Shown: positions 18,170 to 27,776, counted from the first letter of the stretch. The stretch is 61,998 nt of DNA from Muribaculaceae bacterium (GCA_017436845.1 JAFSCJ010000009.1:1-61998), one strand, 5' to 3'. Program-made: numbers and translations. Notes: generated by a model from the sequence alone, not told the origin.

Positions 18170-18511
18170 TTATTGTGCTGAATCAGCAGGAACCTCCATT
18201 ACAGGAGCTTCAGTAGCAGGAGCAGCATAGTCTGTTCCTGTTACTTGCACAGGAGCTTCAGTCTCAACACGAGATTGCATTGTAACATTACGAGGCATTA
18301 CAAATGCTGACACAATTGCAAGCACACCGATTACTGCAGCAAGAGTCCAAGTTGCTTTTTCAATGAAATCAGTAGTACGACGCACACCCATGATTTGGTT
18401 ACCGCCACCGAAAGATGATGACAAACCGCCGCCTTTAGATTTTTGAACGAGAACAACTACAATCAAAAGTAGCGCTGCAATAATTGATAAGATAACAACT
18501 AATGTATACAT
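18170..18511 (-). CDS. secG: Preprotein translocase subunit SecG
   Basis: A 113-residue membrane protein with two helices (about 2-20 and 52-72) joined by the family loop VQKSKGGGLSSSFGG. SecG aids SecA-driven export through SecYE. A ~40-residue polar tail rich in A, P, E and T (PVQVTGTDYAAPATEAP) extends past the usual 75-80-residue length, as is common in Bacteroidota. It is the last gene of the operon with lptE. Confidence 0.93.
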   Translation of the reverse strand: MYTLVVILSIIAALLLIVVVLVQKSKGGGLSSSFGGGNQIMGVRRTTDFIEKATWTLAAVIGVLAIVSAFVMPRNVTMQSRVETEAPVQVTGTDYAAPATEAPVMEVPADSAQ

Positions 18512-18531
18512 GTTATGTCTTAAATTGTTTG

Positions 18532-19290
18532 TTAATTATTTCGTTGATTTAATATTAATTTGCGTAAAAATCGCAATTGGTCTGCAAAGTAAATACTTTT
18601 TTCCGGAAAATTCAAACTTAAGTTGCTTATAATTTCATAAGCCTTAGAATATTTGCGCTGTTTTATATAGATTTTAGCCAGACTTTCGCTTAATAATGAG
18701 TCATCAGTTTCTTCAGGAGCATTAACCGGAGTATCATCAACAATCACAGGTTCAGGCTCAACCTTTTCTTGCTCTACCGATGATGGGAAATGGCCTTGTA
18801 TTTCCTTGCTTTTCAAAATAAAAGCATTTATCATCGCATCTTGACTATCATCCCCCACCTCTGACAAATCGGGGATGCTACGCTCTTCCTCTTCCGATAA
18901 CAATTGTGCATAATCGGGAGTTGGGTTGAATATCAGTTTGGTCAATATTTCTTCCTCATGAGGGTCGGGATTTCCATAAGTGGAGATAAACGTATCGATT
19001 ACAACGTTTGTGCTTATCTGTGGTTTCTCCTCTTTAGGATAAAAGCCTACCCACTTTTCAGCATCTTTATCCATCAACTGAACGACTGCTTCTTTATCTC
19101 CTGACGACAATGCAATCTGAGCCTTAAATGTATTGCGCTCCTCATCAGTCAACTCCGACGAGCGCTTCAACAACATCGATGCCGGCATTACAAAATAGGG
19201 ATAACGTTCCGACATCTCTTCCACCCATTCCTTTTGTGGAATATCTGTCTGATTATCTATTAATGATATTATCTTCTCCTGTAATGACAT
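18532..19290 (-). CDS. Conserved cytoplasmic protein with a TPR-like C-terminus
   Basis: A 252-residue acidic protein without signal peptide. Its N-terminus (LIDNQTDIPQKEWVEEMSERYPYF) and the C-terminal helical pair (LAKIYIKQRKYSKAYEIISNLSLNFPEKSIYFADQLRFLRKL; key IYIKQ, KYSKAYEII, FADQLRFL) look like a single tetratricopeptide-type unit. Similar proteins accompany lptE and secG in Bacteroidota, but their role is not known to me. It begins directly after lptE (adjacent bases) and ends 20 bases before secG. Confidence 0.75.
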   Translation of the reverse strand: MSLQEKIISLIDNQTDIPQKEWVEEMSERYPYFVMPASMLLKRSSELTDEERNTFKAQIALSSGDKEAVVQLMDKDAEKWVGFYPKEEKPQISTNVVIDTFISTYGNPDPHEEEILTKLIFNPTPDYAQLLSEEEERSIPDLSEVGDDSQDAMINAFILKSKEIQGHFPSSVEQEKVEPEPVIVDDTPVNAPEETDDSLLSESLAKIYIKQRKYSKAYEIISNLSLNFPEKSIYFADQLRFLRKLILNQRNN

Positions 19291-19821
19291 CTACCAGTTC
19301 CCAAGTGTCGCGTTAAAGATTAAGTCTACAAGTTCTTTTGATATCTGAGAGCACAATTCATCTTGAACATCGGTCAACATCTCGGAGCTATCAAAATCTC
19401 TATAAGCCGAAAAGGATTGATCAACATCTTTTCCGTCTTGTTTATTATCGGTATATTTTACTCTGACGGTTATTGTCAAGCGAGTTTTTGACGCATAGGC
19501 ATCCTCTGTAACAGCTTGAGGCGATAAACTGTAACCGGTTATTTCGCCCTCCATCTGTAGATCGGCGCTTGTATCAACAATGCGCAATCGAGTGTTCCTT
19601 GAGATATAATCAAGCAGCTCATTTTCAAATGTTTGCTGTAATGGCGGATAAACAAGAGCTGCACGAATAGGGAAATTTGAAACAAATATTGTTTTATACA
19701 CATTATAATCAAGAGCTGCACCATTAAATTTGTAGCTCACTGAGCAACCTTGCCATGTAAACAACATTACAAGCAGAACAACTGCTTTTAAATTTAGAAT
19801 TTTAGATATATGTTTCATCAT
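19291..19821 (-). CDS. lptE: LptE-like LPS assembly lipoprotein
   Basis: A 176-residue lipoprotein: signal peptide with the lipobox in LFTWQGC (Cys about 26), then SVSYKFNGAALDYNVYKTIFVSNFPI, the Bacteroidota LptE pattern. The middle holds ENELLDYISRNTRLRIVDTSADLQMEGEI-type residues (key RLRIVDTSADLQMEG), matching the family's two-layer alpha/beta fold. LptE plugs the LptD barrel in the outer membrane and helps insert lipopolysaccharide. It starts 9 bases after the sigma-54 activator and is followed at once by the TPR-like gene. Confidence 0.88.
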   Translation of the reverse strand: MMKHISKILNLKAVVLLVMLFTWQGCSVSYKFNGAALDYNVYKTIFVSNFPIRAALVYPPLQQTFENELLDYISRNTRLRIVDTSADLQMEGEITGYSLSPQAVTEDAYASKTRLTITVRVKYTDNKQDGKDVDQSFSAYRDFDSSEMLTDVQDELCSQISKELVDLIFNATLGNW

Positions 19822-19830
19822 TCTCCTAAA

Positions 19831-21069
19831 TTATTCAAGTCCATACTCTCTGATTTTGCGATAAAGTGTGCGTTCAGAAATTTTTAATTCTTGTGCAGTT
19901 GCCTTACGACGACCGCCATTGCGTTCAAGCGAGCGACGAATTGTTTCTCTCTCAGTATCTTCAAGAGTCATCATCGAAGCACCTGCATCTTGCACATCAG
20001 TAACATCAGCCTGATATTCCATGTCGTTTGAAATAATTTCATTCATTGCAGGATGATACTTTACAAGTGTGCGAGGCAATGTTTCTATAGCTTCCGGAGC
20101 ATGAATATCTACAGCCGATGACTTTGACGATAAAGTTTCAACAGTATTGCGCAAAGCATCAATCTCATGTTGCATGCGGAATATCATATTAAACAATAGT
20201 TCACGCTCTTTGGAATAAGAGTGAGAAGTCTCCGACGTTACCATTGGGGTGTAAATCGTCGCATTGTGAGGGATGTACTGCTCGATGCTACTTTCTGTTA
20301 TCTCATTTCCTGCTTCAAATAGAGAAATTTGCTCTATTACATTTTTTAATTGGCGCACATTACCGGGCCAACGGTAATGTTGTATCAATCGGCGAGCACT
20401 TTCGTCAAGTGTAATTGCCGGAGTCCTATATTTCTCGGCAAAATCAGTAGCAAATTTTCGTGCAAGCAACACTATGTCATTCCCTCGCTCTCTCAATGGG
20501 GGAATAGAGATTTGCACAGTTGACAAACGATAGTAAAGATCCTCTCTGAAACGTTTCTCCTCTACCGCTTTTATCATATCTACGTTTGTCGCTGCAACAA
20601 TGCGTATATTGGTTTTCTGTACCGTTGATGAGCCCACTTTCAAGAATTCACCACTCTCCAACACACGCAACAATCGTGCTTGTGTAGTCAATGGCAATTC
20701 TGCTACCTCATCAAGGAATATCGTTCCGCCATCGGCTTCTTCAAAATAGCCCTTGCGAGTAGCAACTGCTCCTGTAAAAGCACCTTTTTCATGCCCAAAC
20801 AATTCAGAATCAATTGTTCCTTCAGGGATAGCCCCACAGTTCACTGCAATATATTTATTGTGTTTTCGTGAACTGAACGCATGTATGATTTTCGGGAAAA
20901 ACTCTTTCCCCGTACCGCTTTCTCCTGTTATCAATACCGACAAATCGATGGGCGCAACTTGAATTGCACGAGACACAGCCGCAATGAGAGCAGGCGCATT
21001 GCCCACAATCCCAAGACGCATTTTGGCTTGTTGCACCTCAGCCGGTATTTCCATCAGATTTACTTGCAT
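19831..21069 (-). CDS. Sigma-54-dependent transcriptional activator, no receiver domain
   Basis: A 412-residue AAA+ enhancer-binding protein. Walker A GESGTGKE is at 49-56, the sigma-54 contact loop GAFTGA at 96-101, Walker B GGTIFLDEVAEL follows, and the arginine-finger region is FREDLYYRLSTVQISIPPLRER. The C-terminus is a Fis-type HTH (NGGRRKATAQELKISERTLYRKI). With only ~25 residues before the AAA+ domain there is no receiver, PAS or GAF domain, so activity is probably set by level or by a partner. It overlaps the acyltransferase gene by 10 bases and is embedded in an envelope operon. Its targets (-24/-12 promoters) are not evident here. Confidence 0.93.
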   Translation of the reverse strand: MQVNLMEIPAEVQQAKMRLGIVGNAPALIAAVSRAIQVAPIDLSVLITGESGTGKEFFPKIIHAFSSRKHNKYIAVNCGAIPEGTIDSELFGHEKGAFTGAVATRKGYFEEADGGTIFLDEVAELPLTTQARLLRVLESGEFLKVGSSTVQKTNIRIVAATNVDMIKAVEEKRFREDLYYRLSTVQISIPPLRERGNDIVLLARKFATDFAEKYRTPAITLDESARRLIQHYRWPGNVRQLKNVIEQISLFEAGNEITESSIEQYIPHNATIYTPMVTSETSHSYSKERELLFNMIFRMQHEIDALRNTVETLSSKSSAVDIHAPEAIETLPRTLVKYHPAMNEIISNDMEYQADVTDVQDAGASMMTLEDTERETIRRSLERNGGRRKATAQELKISERTLYRKIREYGLE

Positions 21070-21908
21070 GATTTCAATGAATAAGTGCTATTTCTTAAAA
21101 ATTTATTGAATTCTTCAAGAGAGCCCATGTGTTTCAGTTGTTCTTCTACCGAAATGGGATCTCCTATTGAGATGTGTAATGTTTTACCTTTCTTTCTAAA
21201 CACTTCAGTAGGGAGCCGCATTGTGCGCAAACGCCAATCAATCAATCCGAGAATGTGAGACATCGCACTATTTCTCCCATGAAAAAAGATGGGAACAACA
21301 GGCACTTTTAACTGCATGATGAGACGAATGATATTTTCTTGCCACTCACGGTCTTGCAAACGCCATTTGGTGATTTTAGAAACAGCTCCTGCCGGAAAAA
21401 AGCCAATGGGTTCACCCTTTCTCACTTGCATAATCGCTGCCTTGATTCCATTCATCGATACCGCCTTTTTCTTTGGGTCTGACGATTGGTAAGCATCCAC
21501 AGCTATGAAATTAGGACGCATGGCCGATATATAATTAAGCACCATATTCACCATAACCTTAAACTGCGGACGACGCTTAGCAACAATATTTATCAAACTA
21601 ATTCCATCAAGCGCACCAAACGGGTGATTGCTTATAGTAATAAATGATCCTTCCGGAAGATTGTCAAGCACCTGCTCGTTATCTATGCGCAATGTTATGT
21701 CAAGATCTCTCAAAAGCCCTTCAGTGAATGGTTGTCCCGGAGTATCACAGTTGTGATCATGTAACCAATTTACTTTGTCAACTTTTAAAAATTTAAAAAC
21801 GCGGTTGACCAATTTTTCTTTATCTTTGAGTTTTGGCACTAACGCCACAACATCATCAAAATCAAGAACTGAGCGTTTTATTGGTGTTTCGTTATTTTCC
21901 ATTTCCAT
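21060..21908 (-). CDS. PlsC/hemolysin-type acyltransferase
   Basis: A 282-residue membrane-associated acyltransferase. The motif NHPFGALDG (about 91-99) is the H-x-D catalytic block in the variant used by the OlsA/GlsA-like branch, and the glycine-rich IGFFPAGAVSK is the acyl-acceptor motif. Enzymes of this branch put a second fatty acid on lysophospholipids or amino-acid lipids; in Bacteroides a relative makes glycine lipids with a partner N-acyltransferase, which is absent here. First gene of the operon to secG, with a promoter box 12 bases upstream. Confidence 0.85.
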   Translation of the reverse strand: MEMENNETPIKRSVLDFDDVVALVPKLKDKEKLVNRVFKFLKVDKVNWLHDHNCDTPGQPFTEGLLRDLDITLRIDNEQVLDNLPEGSFITISNHPFGALDGISLINIVAKRRPQFKVMVNMVLNYISAMRPNFIAVDAYQSSDPKKKAVSMNGIKAAIMQVRKGEPIGFFPAGAVSKITKWRLQDREWQENIIRLIMQLKVPVVPIFFHGRNSAMSHILGLIDWRLRTMRLPTEVFRKKGKTLHISIGDPISVEEQLKHMGSLEEFNKFLRNSTYSLKSCK

Positions 21909-21920
21909 AAATTACTGCAA

Positions 21921-21928
21921 CAAAGTTA
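21921..21928 (-). promoter_or_regulatory. Promoter -7 box for the acyltransferase-to-secG operon
   Basis: The minus strand reads TAACTTTG with 12 bases to the ATG, leaving a very short leader. Confidence 0.55.
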
Positions 21929-22050
21929 ACTAAAATGCGCTGAATGACAAAATGGCAGTCATTATTGTGGCATTATTTGCCACATGAACAGTATAAAAAG
22001 TAAGAATTCTACCGTGTTTAACATTCTTTAATAGATCTATTTCTGTTATT

Positions 22051-22083
22051 TTTGAAAAATGCGATTTTTATTACATATCTTTG
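22051..22083 (+). promoter_or_regulatory. Strong promoter with no gene after it
   Basis: TTTG (22051-22054) and TATCTTTG (22076-22083) are full matches to the -33 and -7 elements with 21 bases between them, one of the best promoters in the window. The next protein gene, ribE, starts 268 bases later and has its own box. Confidence 0.65.
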
Positions 22084-22088
22084 CATTG

Positions 22089-22298
22089 CCGAGGCAAAAA
22101 CTATTGTGAAAACACAGTGTTCTTAATCTGAACCGACTTTTGATTTCTAACACACGTTTTCCCATTACTTTTTAAATTGAGGCTACGCAATCTATATTGA
22201 CTGCTAAATAACTTGTAAATTATAATAAAACTTATATATACTTGAATTTTGGTTATGAGGGAGGTGTGCTTCTGTGAAGAAGTGCACTTTCGTTTTTA
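22089..22298 (+). ncRNA. Candidate small RNA between the acyltransferase and ribE genes
   Basis: From the expected start after the promoter at 22051-22083 to the terminator at 22264-22298 the transcript would be about 210 bases. It is A/T-rich, has no convincing reading frame, and includes small hairpins (AACACAGTGTT near 22112). It does not show the FMN-riboswitch core, although ribE lies downstream. 6S RNA has a similar length, but I see no closing stem between the ends. The ends are estimates. Confidence 0.45.
22264..22298 (+). terminator. Terminator of the candidate small RNA
   Basis: A 9-bp stem with two wobbles (GTGTGCTTC at 22264-22272, GAAGTGCAC at 22279-22287) and a 6-base loop, followed by TTTCGTTTTTA. 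It stands before the ribE promoter, so an attenuator role for ribE is less likely than an RNA end. Confidence 0.7.
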
Positions 22299-22316
22299 TA
22301 TATGGCGAATAAAATG

Positions 22317-22324
22317 TACTTTTG
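22317..22324 (+). promoter_or_regulatory. Promoter -7 box for ribE
   Basis: TACTTTTG matches TAnnTTTG, with a 27-base A/T-rich leader to the ribE ATG. Confidence 0.6.
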
Positions 22325-22351
22325 TAGAGAATAACAATTTTTATAATCATT

Positions 22352-22960
22352 ATGTTTTCAGGAATAGTAGAAGAAGCGGCTAAGGTCGTAAATATTACAC
22401 AAGAAGGAGGAAATGTGCATTTGACACTGACATGTTCATTTGTCAATGAGTTAAAAATAGACCAATCTGTTGCCCACAACGGAGTGTGCCTCACCGTCGT
22501 AAATCTACCTGAAGATGACACCTACACCGTTACTGCTATTCAAGAGACTCTCGACCGTAGCAACTTGGGCGACTTAAAGGTGGGCGACCTCGTAAACCTT
22601 GAACGCAGCATGATGATGAACGGACGTCTTGACGGACACATCGTGCAAGGGCACGTTGATTGTACAGCGACTTGCCAATCGGTAGAAGAAGTCGATGGCA
22701 GCCGATACTACTTGTTCCGCTACAACGTGGACAAAGAAATGGCTCGCAAAGGATATGTAACAGTCGAAAAAGGCTCCGTTACTGTTAATGGTGTGAGCTT
22801 GACTGTGTGCGACTCCGAAGCCGACAGTTTCCGCGTTGCTATTATCCCTTACACTTTTGAACACACCAATTTCAAAAACATTCAACCAGGCACACGTGTT
22901 AATATAGAGTTTGACATCATAGGTAAATATTTGAGCCGATTGATGGAATTCACAAAATAA
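22352..22960 (+). CDS. ribE: Riboflavin synthase, alpha chain
   Basis: A 202-residue enzyme that dismutates two 6,7-dimethyl-8-ribityllumazine molecules into riboflavin. It has the two tandem lumazine-binding beta-barrel repeats: MFSGIVEEAA, SVAHNGVCLTVV and NLERSMMMNGRLDGHIVQGHVD in the first, and KGSVTVNGVSLTVCD with IPYTFEHTNF in the second. Length is normal. The nitroreductase gene begins 6 bases later, a sensible pairing because that enzyme uses FMN. Other rib genes are not in the window. Confidence 0.97.
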   Translation: MFSGIVEEAAKVVNITQEGGNVHLTLTCSFVNELKIDQSVAHNGVCLTVVNLPEDDTYTVTAIQETLDRSNLGDLKVGDLVNLERSMMMNGRLDGHIVQGHVDCTATCQSVEEVDGSRYYLFRYNVDKEMARKGYVTVEKGSVTVNGVSLTVCDSEADSFRVAIIPYTFEHTNFKNIQPGTRVNIEFDIIGKYLSRLMEFTK

Positions 22961-22966
22961 CACTCT

Positions 22967-23503
22967 ATGGACTTTTACCAACTTGTTGAAGAACGCCAAA
23001 GTTGTCGTTCTTATGATTCCTCTCGTGAAATTCCACAGGAGAAACTCAATCGCATAATTGAAGTCGCACGACTTGCACCATCGGCATGCAATTCTCAGCC
23101 ATGGCATTTCATTACCGTAACCAATCCCACCAATAGGGGAAAAGTTACTGATGCACTAACCTCAATGGGGATGAACAAATGGGCTTCGCAAGCCACCGCT
23201 TTTATTGTCATCGTACAAGAATCTCCAAATTTTACAGCTCGCTTAGGCGGATGGATAAAAAACAAGCATTTCCCCTTGATTGACTGCGGAATTGCAGCTT
23301 CTCACATCACCCTTGCCGCAACAGCCGAAGGGTTCGGCTCATGTATATTGGGATGGTTTAACGAAAAACAACTGCGCAACATCCTACAGATACCGCGTTC
23401 AAAACGCATTTTGATGGTCGTTTCACTCGGCTACCCACTTGACGAACACCGTCAACACATTCGCAAGCCACTCTCCGACATCTCTTCGACAGAAAAATAC
23501 TAA
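22967..23503 (+). CDS. Nitroreductase-family FMN oxidoreductase
   Basis: A 178-residue protein with the family pattern: FYQLVEERQSCRSYDS at the start (R13/S14 FMN phosphate contacts), APSACNSQPWHFI, DCGIAASHITLAATAEGFGSCILGWF and a final SLGYP. Members reduce nitro compounds, quinones or other acceptors with NAD(P)H on a homodimeric FMN site; the natural substrate is unknown. It is tied to ribE by a 6-base gap and ended by the hairpin at 23515. Confidence 0.92.
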   Translation: MDFYQLVEERQSCRSYDSSREIPQEKLNRIIEVARLAPSACNSQPWHFITVTNPTNRGKVTDALTSMGMNKWASQATAFIVIVQESPNFTARLGGWIKNKHFPLIDCGIAASHITLAATAEGFGSCILGWFNEKQLRNILQIPRSKRILMVVSLGYPLDEHRQHIRKPLSDISSTEKY

Positions 23504-23514
23504 TACTCAAGAAG

Positions 23515-23538
23515 GTCCAATAAAAATTGGACTTTTTT
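23515..23538 (+). terminator. Terminator after the nitroreductase
   Basis: GTCCAA (23515-23520) pairs with TTGGAC (23527-23532) around a 6-base loop and is followed by TTTTTT. Confidence 0.8.
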
Positions 23539-23602
23539 GTTATAACATGATGGAATTACACCAAAATTCTTGTTTTTTGGTGTAAATGTGGTAATTATTC
23601 AC

Positions 23603-23610
23603 TAAATTTG
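23603..23610 (+). promoter_or_regulatory. Promoter -7 box for lysS-gpsA-pgi
   Basis: TAAATTTG with a T-rich TTTTTTGG about 22 bases upstream as a likely -33 element. The leader to lysS is 26 bases. Confidence 0.6.
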
Positions 23611-23636
23611 CAGATATTTGATAAATTGCATAAACT

Positions 23637-25364
23637 ATGAACGTACTCGAACTTAGTGAACAAGAGATAGTGCGCCGAGGCAGTCTCGAAGAAATGCGCA
23701 AAATGGGTATTGACCCATATCCCGCAGCAGAATACAAAGTTACCGGATATACCGACGAAATAAAATCAACATTCTCTGATGACGCTCCACAACGCCAAGT
23801 GAGCATTGCCGGTCGCATCATGAGCCGTCGCATCATGGGTAAAGCTTCATTCATTGAAATCCAAGATGCACAGGGTCGCATACAAGTTTACATCAGTCGC
23901 GATGACCTTTGTCCCGATGAAAACAAAGACATGTATAACATCGTTTTCAAAAAACTACTCGACATTGGTGACTTTGTGGGCATCGAGGGTTTTGTGTTCC
24001 GCACTCAAATGGGTGAAATCACTGTTCACGCTCAATCGCTCACAGTACTTAGCAAGTCATTGCGTCCACTTCCCATCGTGAAGGTAAAAGATGGTGTTAC
24101 TTATGATGCATTTGACGATCCGGAATTGCGTTATCGCCGTCGCTATGTTGACCTTGTTGTTAACGATGGCATCAAAGATATTTTCATCAAACGCACAAAA
24201 GTATTCAACTCTATGCGCCAATATTTCAACGATCATGGCTACATGGAAGTTGAAACCCCCATACTTCAATCAATCCCAGGTGGAGCTGCCGCCCGCCCAT
24301 TCATCACTCACCACAATGCTCTTGACATTCCTTTGTACTTGCGCATTGCCGACGAGCTTTATCTCAAACGCTTGATCGTGGGTGGTTTTGAGGGTGTATA
24401 TGAATTCTCAAAGAATTTCCGAAACGAGGGTATGGACCGCACCCACAATCCTGAGTTCACTTGTATGGAAATCTATGTTTCTTACAAAGACTACAATTGG
24501 ATGATGGATTTCACTGAAAAGATGATTGAAAAAATTTGTCTTGATGTTAACGGAACTACTGAAGTAAAAGTGGGCGACAATGTTATCAATTTTAAGGCGC
24601 CATTCAAACGCGTTACAATGATTGATGCCATCAAGGAATTTACCGGTATCGATATCACCGGCATGGATGACATTCAATTGCGCGATGTGTGCCGTCAGCT
24701 TGACATTGATGTTGATGAAACAATGGGTAAAGGCAAGCTCATTGACGAAATCTTTGGAGAAAAGTGTGAAGGGAACTACATACAACCTACATTCATCATC
24801 GACTACCCAATCGAAATGTCGCCACTCACTAAACGCCACCGCAACAATCCTGAATTGACTGAGCGTTTTGAATTGATGGTAAATGGTAAAGAACTTGCCA
24901 ATGCCTACTCTGAGCTTAATGACCCAATAGATCAATATGAACGTTTCGTTGAACAAATGAAACTTGGCGAAAAGGGTGATGACGAAGCAATGATTATCGA
25001 CAAAGACTTTATTCGCGCTCTTGAATATGGTATGCCACCTACATCAGGTATGGGCATCGGAATGGACCGCTTGGTAATGTTGATGACAGGCCAAACTACA
25101 ATTCAAGAAGTGTTGTTCTTCCCACAAATGCGTCCCGAGAAGACACAACGTCGTGACAGCGAAGCTGCATATACAGCCGTTGGCGTGCCATCAGAATGGG
25201 TGGCTCCAATGCAAAAAGCCGGCATCTTGACTGTTGAGCAACTTGGCACAGCAGCAGGCAAACTTCATCAAGACCTTTGTGGTGTAAACAAAAAATTCAA
25301 ACTAGAATTGAAAAATCCAACTATTGACGACGTTAATTCTTGGATTGAAAATGCTAAAAAATAA
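23637..25364 (+). CDS. lysS: Lysyl-tRNA synthetase, class II
   Basis: A 575-residue class II synthetase. The N-terminal OB-fold anticodon-binding domain covers about 60-170 ([23 protein letters not shown]). Class II motif 1 falls near 210 ([20 protein letters not shown]), motif 2 near 260 ([18 protein letters not shown]) and motif 3 at [20 protein letters not shown]. The ~70 residues after motif 3 ([20 protein letters not shown] onward) are a helical extension longer than in E. coli LysS (505 residues) and common in Bacteroidota. Its stop shares a base with the gpsA start. Confidence 0.97.
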   Translation: MNVLELSEQEIVRRGSLEEMRKMGIDPYPAAEYKVTGYTDEIKSTFSDDAPQRQVSIAGRIMSRRIMGKASFIEIQDAQGRIQVYISRDDLCPDENKDMYNIVFKKLLDIGDFVGIEGFVFRTQMGEITVHAQSLTVLSKSLRPLPIVKVKDGVTYDAFDDPELRYRRRYVDLVVNDGIKDIFIKRTKVFNSMRQYFNDHGYMEVETPILQSIPGGAAARPFITHHNALDIPLYLRIADELYLKRLIVGGFEGVYEFSKNFRNEGMDRTHNPEFTCMEIYVSYKDYNWMMDFTEKMIEKICLDVNGTTEVKVGDNVINFKAPFKRVTMIDAIKEFTGIDITGMDDIQLRDVCRQLDIDVDETMGKGKLIDEIFGEKCEGNYIQPTFIIDYPIEMSPLTKRHRNNPELTERFELMVNGKELANAYSELNDPIDQYERFVEQMKLGEKGDDEAMIIDKDFIRALEYGMPPTSGMGIGMDRLVMLMTGQTTIQEVLFFPQMRPEKTQRRDSEAAYTAVGVPSEWVAPMQKAGILTVEQLGTAAGKLHQDLCGVNKKFKLELKNPTIDDVNSWIENAKK

Positions 25365-26362
25365 TGAATTTCCCGGGTAAAATAGCAGTGATGGGAGGTG
25401 GTAGCTGGGCTACCGCCCTCGCAAAGCTATTGCTTCAAAACTGCGACTCAATCATGTGGTACATGCGTCGCGACGACCGCATCGAGGACTTCAAACGCTT
25501 GCGCCACAACCCCACCTACCTTTCAAGCGTAGAGTTTGATATTGAACGTATTGAATTTTCATCAGACATCAACGAGGTGTGTAGCAAAGCAGATACATTG
25601 CTCCTCGTAATGCCATCGCCTTATTTCAAGTCACACTTGGCAAAAATCAATGTTGACCTAAGCAACAAATTCATCGTATCGGCGGTAAAAGGTATCGTTC
25701 CTGATGAAAACCTAATCATCTCGGAATACATGGTAGAGCACTATGGTATTAAACCCGAAAATATGCTTGTTATTGGCGGACCTTGCCATGCCGAAGAGGT
25801 AGCATCGGACAACATGTCTTACCTCACAATAGGCTGCACAAACCTTGAGCATGCAAGCACATTTGCCAAATGTATTTCAGGAAAAGCGATGAGAACAATC
25901 ACATCGACCGATGTCAAGGGGATTGAATATGCTGCAGTATTGAAAAATGTTTATTCAATTGCTTCAGGTATCGTGCATGGGTTGAAAATAGGCGATAACC
26001 TTCTTGCGATGCTTGTCTCAAATGCTATCCTTGAGATGGAACGCTTTGTTAACCATGTTGACTCCACTACTCGCAACATTTGTGACTCGGTATATCTTGG
26101 TGATTTATTAGTTACATCCTACTCTCGCCACAGCCGAAACCACAATTTCGGCTCAATGATTGGGCGCGGATATTCCGTAAAAGCAGCGACAATGGAAATG
26201 GAGCAAACTGCCGAGGGTTACTACGGCACAAAATGTATTTATGAAATCAATTCTACACATCACCATGTGGTAATGCCCATTCTTGATGGAGTGTATGACA
26301 TACTTTATAACCGCGTCTCTCCTGCCAAAGCAATCAAAATCATGGCAGAAACGTTTATATAA
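25364..26362 (+). CDS. gpsA: NAD(P)H-dependent glycerol-3-phosphate dehydrogenase
   Basis: A 332-residue enzyme that reduces dihydroxyacetone phosphate to sn-glycerol-3-phosphate for phospholipid synthesis. The Rossmann motif IAVMGGGSWATALAKLL is at the N-terminus, followed by LLLVMPSPYFKSHL, VSAVKGI, GGPCHAEEVA (GPS/GPC substrate loop), and the catalytic Lys in EYAAVLKNVYSIASGI. The ATG overlaps the lysS stop by one base, and pgi follows after 30 bases, so the three genes form one unit. Confidence 0.96.
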   Translation: MNFPGKIAVMGGGSWATALAKLLLQNCDSIMWYMRRDDRIEDFKRLRHNPTYLSSVEFDIERIEFSSDINEVCSKADTLLLVMPSPYFKSHLAKINVDLSNKFIVSAVKGIVPDENLIISEYMVEHYGIKPENMLVIGGPCHAEEVASDNMSYLTIGCTNLEHASTFAKCISGKAMRTITSTDVKGIEYAAVLKNVYSIASGIVHGLKIGDNLLAMLVSNAILEMERFVNHVDSTTRNICDSVYLGDLLVTSYSRHSRNHNFGSMIGRGYSVKAATMEMEQTAEGYYGTKCIYEINSTHHHVVMPILDGVYDILYNRVSPAKAIKIMAETFI

Positions 26363-26392
26363 TAATTGAACTACTTTGAACAACAAATAACG

Positions 26393-27730
26393 ATGAAAGC
26401 TATTAAAGTAAACATCAAAAACGTGCTCGGCTCAATCTCTGAAGCCGACATAAACAATCTTGATGCAGTATCAGTCGACGCTATTGAAAAGCTACACAAA
26501 GGCAGTGGTCTTGGGAATGATTTCCTTGGTTGGTTAGACCTTCCTTCTCGCACTCCGACACAAGAGATTGACGATATAGTCACTACGGCAAACAATCTTC
26601 GTGCTAATTGTGAGGTGGTTGTTGCCATTGGTATTGGAGGTAGCTATTTAGGAGCAAAAGCTGTTATTGAAGCCCTAAGCGACACATTTGCTGCTTATCG
26701 TGGCTCTACTCCTCAGGTACTTTTTGCCGGTCAAAACATTGGCGAAGACTACTTATATGAATTAATGGATTACCTTAAAGGCAAGAAATTTGGCATTGTA
26801 GTTATTTCTAAATCAGGAACAACAACAGAGCCGGCTATCGCATTCCGTTTGTTGAAAGAGCAATTGGAAGCACAAGTGGGCAAGGCTGAAGCAGCAAAAC
26901 GCATCGTAGCAATTACCGATGCCAAGCGTGGCGCCCTACGCCAATTGGCGACTGAAGAGGGATACAAAACATTTGTTATTGACGACAATGTGGGTGGTCG
27001 CTTCTCTGTATTAAGTCCTGTGGGATTGCTACCTATCGCAGTTGCCGGATATGACATCAAAGCCCTCATGCAAGGAGCTCTTGACATGGAAAAAGCCACC
27101 GCTACTCACTCGGTCGATAACATTGCTGAGATTTATGCTAAAACTCGCAATGCTCTCTATCGTGCAGGCAAGAAGATAGAAATACTTGTAAACTATAACC
27201 CCAAATTGCATTTCTTTGCTGAGTGGTGGAAACAACTTTATGGAGAAAGCGAAGGCAAAGACCACAAAGGTATTTTTCCTGCATCGGTTGACAACTCAAC
27301 TGACCTTCATTCAATGGGACAATGGATTCAAGATGGTGAACGCACAATCTTTGAAACTGTTATATCAGTAGAAGAACAGCAACATGAGGTGGTGATACCT
27401 TCAGATGAAGCCAACCTTGACGGGCTTAACTACATTGCTGGCAAACGCGTTGACGAAGTTAACAAAATGGCAGAACTTGGTACTCGCATCGCCCACGTTG
27501 ACGGGGGTGTGCCCAACATGCGCATCACTATCCCTGCTCTCAAAGAAGAATATCTCGGACAATTGATTTATTTCTTTGAAAAAGCATGTGGTATTAGCGG
27601 TTACATTCTTGATGTAAACCCATTCAACCAGCCGGGAGTAGAGGATTACAAACGTAACATGTTTGCCCTTCTCGCCAAGCCAGGTTACGAAAAAGAAACC
27701 GAAGCCATCAAAGCCAAAATCACAGAATAA
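26393..27730 (+). CDS. pgi: Glucose-6-phosphate isomerase
   Basis: A 445-residue isomerase that interconverts glucose- and fructose-6-phosphate. SIS-fold motifs are intact: [48 protein letters not shown] and the catalytic region [10 protein letters not shown], with GALDMEK between. The ATG at 26393 is chosen over an upstream TTG that would add nine residues, because the length then matches the short Bacteroidota/Firmicutes type. A clean terminator follows at 27748. Confidence 0.97.
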   Translation: MKAIKVNIKNVLGSISEADINNLDAVSVDAIEKLHKGSGLGNDFLGWLDLPSRTPTQEIDDIVTTANNLRANCEVVVAIGIGGSYLGAKAVIEALSDTFAAYRGSTPQVLFAGQNIGEDYLYELMDYLKGKKFGIVVISKSGTTTEPAIAFRLLKEQLEAQVGKAEAAKRIVAITDAKRGALRQLATEEGYKTFVIDDNVGGRFSVLSPVGLLPIAVAGYDIKALMQGALDMEKATATHSVDNIAEIYAKTRNALYRAGKKIEILVNYNPKLHFFAEWWKQLYGESEGKDHKGIFPASVDNSTDLHSMGQWIQDGERTIFETVISVEEQQHEVVIPSDEANLDGLNYIAGKRVDEVNKMAELGTRIAHVDGGVPNMRITIPALKEEYLGQLIYFFEKACGISGYILDVNPFNQPGVEDYKRNMFALLAKPGYEKETEAIKAKITE

Positions 27731-27747
27731 GCTTGACTCATAAAACG

Positions 27748-27776
27748 AAAGCAGTGGATTTTCAATCCACTGCTTT
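27748..27776 (+). terminator. Terminator after pgi
   Basis: A perfect 13-bp stem (AAAGCAGTGGATT and its complement) with a 3-base loop, then a T-rich TATTTTG. Confidence 0.9.

Noticed and set aside
22089..22351. FMN riboswitch before ribE
   Set aside because: The conserved FMN-aptamer core is not visible, and an independent promoter separates the region from ribE.
22574..23107. 177-codon minus-strand frame across ribE and the nitroreductase
   Set aside because: It is antisense to two well-supported enzymes and has no recognisable domain.
26366..26392. TTG start extending pgi by nine residues
   Set aside because: The ATG at 26393 gives the normal family start and length.
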